Shown here in pieces: positions 59,201 through 64,000 of a stretch of 64,000 nucleotides of DNA. Origin of the DNA: Pseudomonas parakoreensis (GTDB lineage Bacteria > Pseudomonadota > Gammaproteobacteria > Pseudomonadales > Pseudomonadaceae); the NCBI RefSeq assembly GCF_021602155.1, contig NZ_BQHY01000002.1:124001-188000 (forward strand), given 5' to 3'. Both the position numbers and the translations under genes were made by a program. Every line of letters begins with the position of its first letter. The stretch's first letter is position 1. Below the pieces are notes generated by a model. The model saw only the letters and a list, made by a program, of their open reading frames with translations. It was not told the DNA's origin and searched no databases.

Positions 59201-59447
59201 ACGAGTTCATGTAGATCATGTTGTCGGCGCCGTTGACCTGTTGCTCGATCGGCGCTGCCACGTTATTGGCCACCACCTGGGCATCGGCGCCGGGGTAGGT
59301 TGCCGAAACGGTAATTTGCGGCGGGGTAATATCCGGGTACTGGGCCACCGGCAATTTGGCCATGGCCACCGCGCCGGCCAGGGTGATGATGATTGAGATC
59401 ACCGAAGCGAAAATGGGGCGATCAATGCAGTAGTGGGAAATACTCAT
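56238..59447 (-). CDS. RND inner-membrane drug efflux transporter (MexF/AcrB type)
   Basis: A twelve-helix pump of 1069 residues. Start SISHYCIDRPIFASVISIII, the porter-domain seams (NNVAAPIEQQVNGADNMIYM), proton-relay GIVVDDAIVVIENVER with two Asp, and AAKNAILIFEFAVLNRESGM with the helix-10 Lys show a functional HAE1 pump. Sequence is nearest MexF-type by memory (SGLVALTLSPALAALLLKPH; FRWFERSFERMTEGYSRAVA). It exports drugs and organic solvents with protons. Four-base overlap with the adaptor gene upstream. Confidence 0.95.
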   Translation of the reverse strand: MSISHYCIDRPIFASVISIIITLAGAVAMAKLPVAQYPDITPPQITVSATYPGADAQVVANNVAAPIEQQVNGADNMIYMNSSSSATGNMTLNVFFEIGTDPSLAQVDVQNRVNLALPQLPSAVQSQGIQVQKKSSAFMMVLAVYSAGERYDSTYVANYANLYILDAIKRIPGANQASIFGTPDYAMRIWLKPDRMAQLGITAADVQTAVANQNQQFAVGRVGQSPTGQAVEQSFAVTTKGRLTEPAEFENIILRASNDGAAIVRLKDVGRAELGQKDYSLRSTYQGRPATLIAVYQQPGANALDVSAAVTSTLAQMKTTFPEGIEYKIVMDTTAFTRASISEVIHTFFEALVLVVVVVFIFLQSLRATLIPVLAVPVSIVGTFIGMSALVFSVNMLTLFGMVLAIGIVVDDAIVVIENVERNMHVHKMNPKDAAKRAMDEVAGPVVAIVLVLCAVFVPVAFMGGITGQLYKQFAITIAISVVISGLVALTLSPALAALLLKPHQGEKNAFFRWFERSFERMTEGYSRAVAFMIKRFVLALLLFAGMIVLIALMAQRIPSAFLPPEDQGYLLGALIMPDAASLDRTAEVGKVASDFFMHDEAVEGVAIVNGYSLLDGQNKNNAGAFFVGFKDFEERYKDSQTIKEQSAPALIQKAAQAFSTVQGGIILPVNPPSIPGLGTTGGMEVWVQSKGDASVGQLAETVGMLVAKARQRPELGAITSTFNVFSRQLLVDVDREKAETLGVPVEDVYSTMQTMFGSLYVSQFNKFSRLWQVILQAEPSYRLKAEDLQQIYVRSKNLGMVPLKALLTTRYVTGPDLLTRFNNFPAVKLTANAAPGYSSGQALKALEEISAEIMTNDYALALSGEAFEEKKSGGASSQVFIFGLVMVFLILAAQYEKWSLPVGVLLAVPFALFGALLAVLIRGLSNDVYFQIGLTMLVALAAKNAILIFEFAVLNRESGMSAYDAAMTAARERLRPIVMTSLEFILGCVPLAIAVGASENSRHSIGTGVIGGMLAATVIAIFFIPLFYYLVERLTEKKGAPQQTTPPPSLTSPGEIPGGAPLHRHEGE

Positions 59448-60661
59448 GGGCTGCGCCCGGTGTCTTGCTGCGTGCTGGCAGCCATCGGTTTTGTCGGCGT
59501 CTGGTTAGCTGGCGGGGCAGGAGGGGCAATGATGTTCAGCGGCCCTCCGGGCGTGACTCTGATCGCACCGTCGACCACGATCCGTTCACCGGCCTGCAAC
59601 CCTTGGGTAATGAACCAGTCATCGCCGTGCCAGTCACCCACTTCGACCACCCGTTGTTCGGGCTTGCCTGCGGCATTGATCACCCACACGAAGTGGCTCT
59701 TGGCCCCCTCCAGAACGGCCTTTTGCGGCACGACGATGGCGTTCGGCCTGGTAGCGCCGATGGCCCGCGCCCGTACGAACTGGCCGGGGCGCAACTGGCC
59801 ATTGGGATTGGCGACCACGGCGCGGACGAGAAAGGTGCCGGTGTCCTGGCTGTAGGAGGGCGCGGCAAAATTCAGTCGCCCCTGTTCGGGCAGCACCGAG
59901 CCGTCGGCCAATACCACTTCCACGACAAATTCACTGCGCAGCGGGAATATGAGGTGCCCGGAAGCAATCTCTTCGCGGAACTTGAGCGTCTCGTTTTCCG
60001 AAAGACTGAAGTTGACGTAAATCGGGTCCATCTGCGAGACGGTGGTCAGCAGTCCGGACTCACCGGGTGTGACGTAACTGCCTTCCTGCTTTTTGGCAAA
60101 GCTTGAAAGACCGGTAAGCGGGGAGGCGATGGTGGTGTAGCTGAGGTTCAGCTGTTCGGTTCGCACCGCCCCTTCGGCAGCCAGCACGGCGGCTCTGGTC
60201 TGACGCTCATCGCCGACGGCATTGTCCAGGTCCATCTTGCTGACAGCATTCTGCGCCGCCAGCGGCCGGACACGGGCGAGGGTGGCTTTGGCCACCTCCC
60301 AGCGTGCCTGCTGTTGAGCCAGTTGCCCCTGGGCCGAGAGCAACGAAGCTTCAAAGGGCTTGCGGTCCATCTGAAACAGCGTCTGCCCGGTTTTTACCAG
60401 GTCGCCTTCGGTGTACAGCCGCTTTTCCAGGAACCCGGCAACCCGGGCGCGGATCTCGACTTCGCGGGAGCTTTGGGTTTGCGCAACGAATTCGAAGGTC
60501 ACCGGTGTCGTGCGTGCGGTGACCGTTATGATCGTGACATCAGGCGCTTGGCGGGCGAGGGTCGGGGGTTCTTTGCCGCAGCCGGCGAGCAGGCTCAGGC
60601 TGCCGACGATAATGGCGACGGGCAAGCCCAGTTGCCTGCCAACACTCATGTTCCTGCCCAT
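59444..60661 (-). CDS. RND periplasmic adaptor lipoprotein (MexE type)
   Basis: A membrane-fusion protein of up to 405 residues. The N-terminus GLPVAIIVGSLSLLAGCGKE has a lipobox (LLAGC). EIRARVAGFLEKRLYTEGDL is the lipoyl domain edge, AQGQLAQQQARWEVAKATLA the helical hairpin, VSQMDPIYVNFSLSENETL the barrel. It joins the pump to the outer channel. Starts at 60661 or 60649 (MSVGRQLG) are both possible. First of three genes; no repressor gene lies next to it. Confidence 0.93.
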   Translation of the reverse strand: MGRNMSVGRQLGLPVAIIVGSLSLLAGCGKEPPTLARQAPDVTIITVTARTTPVTFEFVAQTQSSREVEIRARVAGFLEKRLYTEGDLVKTGQTLFQMDRKPFEASLLSAQGQLAQQQARWEVAKATLARVRPLAAQNAVSKMDLDNAVGDERQTRAAVLAAEGAVRTEQLNLSYTTIASPLTGLSSFAKKQEGSYVTPGESGLLTTVSQMDPIYVNFSLSENETLKFREEIASGHLIFPLRSEFVVEVVLADGSVLPEQGRLNFAAPSYSQDTGTFLVRAVVANPNGQLRPGQFVRARAIGATRPNAIVVPQKAVLEGAKSHFVWVINAAGKPEQRVVEVGDWHGDDWFITQGLQAGERIVVDGAIRVTPGGPLNIIAPPAPPANQTPTKPMAASTQQDTGRSP

Positions 60662-60752
60662 ATTCTGCTCCGTGAAGGTTTCTCGGACAGACGCTTAGCC
60701 ATTTGTTGATCACAACGCTAGCACCGGCATTCAGTGGCATTTCTGACAATTA

Positions 60753-61943
60753 TCAAAGAACACGATTTGCCAGCCGCGAGACCCATGGGTTGGCACTCAA
60801 ACCATGGAGCAGCACACTCAGTAAAACGGTGCAGGCCGCTACAGCCACCAACGTACGACCGACTTGCAGAGGGTAGTCCAGAATCATCACGGCGAAGACA
60901 ATACTTGCAAGGCCGCGCGGACCGAACCAGCCGATGAACAGCCGGGTTTCGAAATCGAAGTCGGTCCCTGCCAGACTGATGAGCACAGGCAGTACGCGAA
61001 CCACGGTCAGGCTGAGCACTGCATACAACCAGATATTCAGCGTGAAACTGCTCCAGGCCCAAGGGATTACCTGCGCGCCAAATACCACCCAGGTAATGAC
61101 GGAAAGCAGGCTGGCGAACTCTTCACTGGCCTTGAGCAGATCATGCTTTTGTTCAGCAAACAGATAACTGGCGAGCAGGCCGCCAACGAACGCCGCGATA
61201 AACCCGCTACCGCCCGATGCTTGCGCGGTGGCAAAGCAAACCAGCGCCAGTCCGGGTAGCGTCAGCTGTGACCACATGGGGGTTTGCCAATGGCGTTTCC
61301 CGGCGTAACGCTGCAACAACCAGGCGATCAACGTCAGGGCTACGCCGACGAGCGCGCCAATGCCAAGCTCCTCGGCAACCAGCTCCACCGCCAGCGAGAC
61401 GGGCGACCGCGCCTGTTCTTCGATCAACAGGGCCAGGAACATCAACAGCACCGGCACGCAGATGCCGTCATTGAGCCCGCTCTCCACGTTCAATCCTTCA
61501 CGCACGGATGCCGCCACCTTCGGATTGCTCACGACAGCCTTGCCCAGTGCCGCATCCGTGGGCGCCAAAAGAGTCGCCAAGATGGCCAGTTCGATCGGGG
61601 GAATCTGCGGAAACAGCCAGATGCCGACCAGCCAGCCACTGAGCATGGTCAGCGGCAGCCCGATCAACAACAAGCGTAGCGGTAATCCTTCGTGGGCTTT
61701 CAGCACCTTGAGATCAGCGCTGGCTGCATCGCTGAAGAGCACAATTGCCAAGGTCAGTTCGGCCAGGATCCGGAGGCCGTCCTTGCCGATCCGGGGCAGC
61801 AGCAGGCCCAGGAATGCCGGGCCAAGAATCAGCCCGGCGAGCATGAACATCAGAGGCCCATTGAGCAGGCGCGACTCGAAACGTCCGGCAAACAGGCTAT
61901 AGACCAGCAGGAAAGCGGCAAGCAGTGCCAGGTTCTGATACAT
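60753..61943 (-). CDS. Cation:proton antiporter, CPA1/NhaP type
   Basis: A protein of 396 residues with about twelve helices. LATLLAPTDAALGKAVVSNP contains the paired-Asp-like ion-site region (PTDAA), GLNVESGLNDGICVPVLLMF the ND motif (LNDG) of CPA1, and FIGWFGPRGLASIVFAVMIL the arginine motif. It exchanges sodium or potassium for protons at the inner membrane. It has no C-terminal TrkA domain, so it is a short NhaP. Monocistronic. Confidence 0.92.
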   Translation of the reverse strand: MYQNLALLAAFLLVYSLFAGRFESRLLNGPLMFMLAGLILGPAFLGLLLPRIGKDGLRILAELTLAIVLFSDAASADLKVLKAHEGLPLRLLLIGLPLTMLSGWLVGIWLFPQIPPIELAILATLLAPTDAALGKAVVSNPKVAASVREGLNVESGLNDGICVPVLLMFLALLIEEQARSPVSLAVELVAEELGIGALVGVALTLIAWLLQRYAGKRHWQTPMWSQLTLPGLALVCFATAQASGGSGFIAAFVGGLLASYLFAEQKHDLLKASEEFASLLSVITWVVFGAQVIPWAWSSFTLNIWLYAVLSLTVVRVLPVLISLAGTDFDFETRLFIGWFGPRGLASIVFAVMILDYPLQVGRTLVAVAACTVLLSVLLHGLSANPWVSRLANRVL

Positions 61944-62058
61944 CGATCACCTGCCTGTCCGGGTTCAGAGTGAAGGGATAAGGCAGGTTTAATTCATTGC
62001 TCGTAGCGTCTTCTGATAAAAATCAACGGATGTGCGGATTCCCCAATCAAGTACCTGA

Positions 62059-62478
62059 TCAACGCCTGCGTCGACGCTCCAATAGAGAGAACAGGTACAT
62101 GCCGGCCAACATGGCCAACACGAATACGATGATCTGCCCGTGCCCGGTAAGCAGAATAGCGACGGCTGGCCCAGGGCAGATTCCCGCCATCCCCCAACCG
62201 ATGCCGAACAGCAGGCTGCCGCCAATCAGGCGGGCATCCAGCTCCCGTTTCACCGGTAACTGCATGGGCGCCCCCAGCAAGGATTGCGTGCTGTTACGCG
62301 CCCAGTTCAACGGGATAACCGCCACGGCGATGGCGCCTCCCATCACCAGAGCAAGTGACGGATCCCAGGCCCCGGCCACATCCAGGAAAGCCAGTACCTT
62401 GGCGGGGTTCGCCATGCCTGCCAGGAGCAGCCCCAGGCCGAAGATCAGTCCTGCGAAAAAAGCGCTGAGCTTGATCAT
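62059..62478 (-). CDS. YeeE/YedE family sulfur transporter, second half
   Basis: A membrane protein of 139 residues. MIKLSAFFAGLIFGLGLLLA, GMANPAKVLAFLDVAGAWDP, LLFGIGWGMAGICPGPAVAI with its Cys. This is the second half of the YeeE/YedE fold, which imports thiosulfate. Its cysteine is in GICPGP. It starts three bases after the first half's stop, so both halves are translated together to give one transporter. Confidence 0.9.
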   Translation of the reverse strand: MIKLSAFFAGLIFGLGLLLAGMANPAKVLAFLDVAGAWDPSLALVMGGAIAVAVIPLNWARNSTQSLLGAPMQLPVKRELDARLIGGSLLFGIGWGMAGICPGPAVAILLTGHGQIIVFVLAMLAGMYLFSLLERRRRR

Positions 62479-62480
62479 TT

Positions 62481-62915
62481 TCAGGCCCCCACGACATGAC
62501 GAATGACGTACACCGTTGCAAAACCGGCGAGCATAAAGCACATCGTTGCCGTGATGGATCGGGCAGACAGTCGAGAGATCCCGCAAACCCCATGGCCACT
62601 TGTGCAGCCAGAGCCGTAACGGGTGCCCACGCCGACGAACAGTCCCGCAATGATCAGCGTCGGCCATTCTGCCTTGATCTCGATCTGCGGCAGTACGGCA
62701 AACACTCCCCACAACAGTGGCGCGAGCATCAGGCCAAGAAGAAACAGTGCCTTCTCGCTCCAGCCTTCACTGCCAAATTGCATCACGCTGCCAATCAAGC
62801 CACTGATGCCGGCGATGCGACCATTGGCGAGCACGAATACCCCAACCGCCAGGCCTATCAAGGCCCCACCGCCCAACGAAGTCCAAGGCGTAAAGTTCAG
62901 CCAGTCAATGCTCAT
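62481..62915 (-). CDS. YeeE/YedE family sulfur transporter, first half
   Basis: A membrane protein of 144 residues. ALIGLAVGVFVLANGRIAGI, SGLIGSVMQFGSEGWSEKAL, then RYGSGCTSGHGVCGISRLSA with two conserved cysteines of the thiosulfate pathway. The split into two proteins is common in proteobacteria; E. coli has a single fused YeeE. It is followed directly by the second half. Confidence 0.9.
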   Translation of the reverse strand: MSIDWLNFTPWTSLGGGALIGLAVGVFVLANGRIAGISGLIGSVMQFGSEGWSEKALFLLGLMLAPLLWGVFAVLPQIEIKAEWPTLIIAGLFVGVGTRYGSGCTSGHGVCGISRLSARSITATMCFMLAGFATVYVIRHVVGA

Positions 62916-62956
62916 TTTGTAGCTCCTGCACAGAAGTGCCGATTAAAAGCCATACA

Positions 62957-64000
62957 TCACCGCGCGTGCCTTGGAGGTGCTGATTCGCTAGCCGGCGTGT
63001 TTTGCGTCATTAAAAACCGCTCGATCTCCTCAACGGTACTTCGCGCCGTTCGGGTGACGCCGATCAGTGTCGCGGAAGCGGCGCCTGTCCAGTCGCCATA
63101 CCCCACCAGCCACAAGCGCGGCTCCTTGATCGAACGCGTACCTTCAACGACCACACGTCCATCGGCGGTACACACCCCCAGTGATGCCAGATAACCGAGG
63201 GCAGGGCGAAAACCGGTGCACCAGATCACTACGTCGACCGGCGTTTGCGAGCCATCGGCCCACGTCACCCCGGTTTCGGTGAAGCGCAGGAACGGCCGAA
63301 CCGCATGCAGCACGCCGCGCTCCCGAGCCTCGACGACTGGCGGGACCATCACGATATCGCCCAGGCCTCCGACCGGTTGTTCAATGACGGTCCCGGCGAG
63401 CTGGGCTTTCCAGCGCTCGGTGGCGCGCTCGAACAGCACGCGGCCATCGACCTCATCGGCGAGAAATTCTGGCGGCTGCGGAGTAACCCAGGTGGCGTCG
63501 GCCACTTTTGAGACCTCAGCGAGGATCTGTGCACCGGAGTTGCCACCGCCCACCACCAGGACTTTTTTTCCCGCAAAAGGCTTCGCATTGACGTAATGGG
63601 CCGAATGCAAATGCTGGCCGGTAAAGGTTTCACTGCCGGGGTAATGTGGCAGGTAAGGATGACGCCAGGTGCCGGTCGCACTGACCACTGCGCGGGCCAG
63701 CCAGCAACGGCCCTGGGCTTTGACCTGAAGTCGATCGCCCTGGCGCTCAACAGCATCGACCCAATAAGGCCGTTCGACAGGGAACTGATAGCGTTGCTCA
63801 TACTGGCGCAGGTAATCGATCACGTTGTCGCGACTGGGATAGCCGTCGGTGACCGGCGGCATCATCCAGCCGGCGATGGAGCTCCAGGTCGAAGGTGAAA
63901 ACAATCGCAGGGAGTCCCAGCCATGCCGCCACGCACCACCCGGTGCGGCTTCGGCATCAATGATCACAAACGAGCGCCCGGTGCGACGCAGGAAGTAAGC
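62957..64000 (-). CDS. FAD-dependent monooxygenase-like protein, 5' end outside window
   Basis: At least 347 residues are present, open through the window end. [20 protein letters not shown] is the FAD-site region just after the first Rossmann turn, [20 protein letters not shown] the NADPH-binding Rossmann turn, and [20 protein letters not shown] the usual late motif. These proteins belong to the class B flavin monooxygenase/thioredoxin-reductase-like group. The start lies upstream beyond 64000, so 63967 is not the true start. Its genes lie next to YeeE/YedE, suggesting a sulfur or thiol oxidation role. Confidence 0.88.
   Translation of the reverse strand, partial: AYFLRRTGRSFVIIDAEAAPGGAWRHGWDSLRLFSPSTWSSIAGWMMPPVTDGYPSRDNVIDYLRQYEQRYQFPVERPYWVDAVERQGDRLQVKAQGRCWLARAVVSATGTWRHPYLPHYPGSETFTGQHLHSAHYVNAKPFAGKKVLVVGGGNSGAQILAEVSKVADATWVTPQPPEFLADEVDGRVLFERATERWKAQLAGTVIEQPVGGLGDIVMVPPVVEARERGVLHAVRPFLRFTETGVTWADGSQTPVDVVIWCTGFRPALGYLASLGVCTADGRVVVEGTRSIKEPRLWLVGYGDWTGAASATLIGVTRTARSTVEEIERFLMTQNTPASESAPPRHAR

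Overview
The window looks like a chromosomal segment of a Pseudomonas, probably of the fluorescens/putida side of the genus. This is inferred from high GC, good AGGA-type ribosome sites, close matches to remembered Pseudomonas families (membrane glucose dehydrogenase next to an OprB porin, a MexEF-OprN-type pump, InaA-type kinase, DUF6482 and DUF3833 proteins), and a very high density of LysR/AraC/TetR regulators with small oxidoreductases. I see no rRNA, tRNA, insertion sequence, phage or CRISPR array. Species was not tested by any search.

Layout. 1-474: end of a short-chain dehydrogenase (SDR) gene broken by a frameshift. 801-6673: an FCD-type GntR regulator, an amino-acid-type ABC importer, a PotF-like polyamine-binding protein and a gamma-glutamyltransferase-family enzyme, which together look like uptake and hydrolysis of a gamma-glutamyl amide or polyamine. 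6780-10036: an ABC exporter and a GABA-permease gene interrupted by one in-frame TAG. 10445-13344: an accessory stretch with a VOC protein, an orphan protein, a double-GNAT fusion, a scrap of an ABC-exporter 3' end and a DUF3429 protein. 13439-21937: a nine-gene minus-strand run (two aldo/keto reductases, flavodoxin, cupin, CMD-family protein, two secreted hydrolases, LysR, orphan KAS III).

22258-30104: InaA-type kinase, three SDRs with LysR/AraC regulators, an Atu4866-like protein, a secreted protein made almost wholly of a 13-residue GSDRTP repeat, and a lysine-rich protein. 30148-36693: bestrophin homologue, then a sugar-acid-like catabolic operon (MFS, FAH-fold hydrolase, SDR, 2-hydroxyacid dehydrogenase) divergent from an AraC regulator. 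36787-40587: OprB porin and gcd, the periplasmic glucose oxidation route, with a palindrome inside the gcd promoter. 40954-42773: an AT-richer LysR/TauE pair.

42825-49477: folE, DUF3833, SDR, DUF6482, an iron-sulfur photolyase, a hybrid histidine kinase and tspO, all in one direction. The set resembles light-responsive gene sets of pseudomonads. 49716-52403: old yellow enzyme, DJ-1/PfpI protein and a NemR-type repressor, with three copies of one operator placed at the three promoters. This is the best-supported regulatory circuit in the window. 52448-54742: binding protein and PotE-like permease. 54810-60661: RND efflux operon. 60753-64000: CPA1 antiporter, a split YeeE/YedE sulfur transporter and a flavin monooxygenase cut by the window end.

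The points most worth checking are the NemR-type three-operator circuit, the GSDRTP repeat protein, the photolyase/folE/tspO operon, the operator inside the gcd promoter, the aldolase-independent sugar-acid operon and the two single-event gene breaks (SDR frameshift, gabP nonsense).
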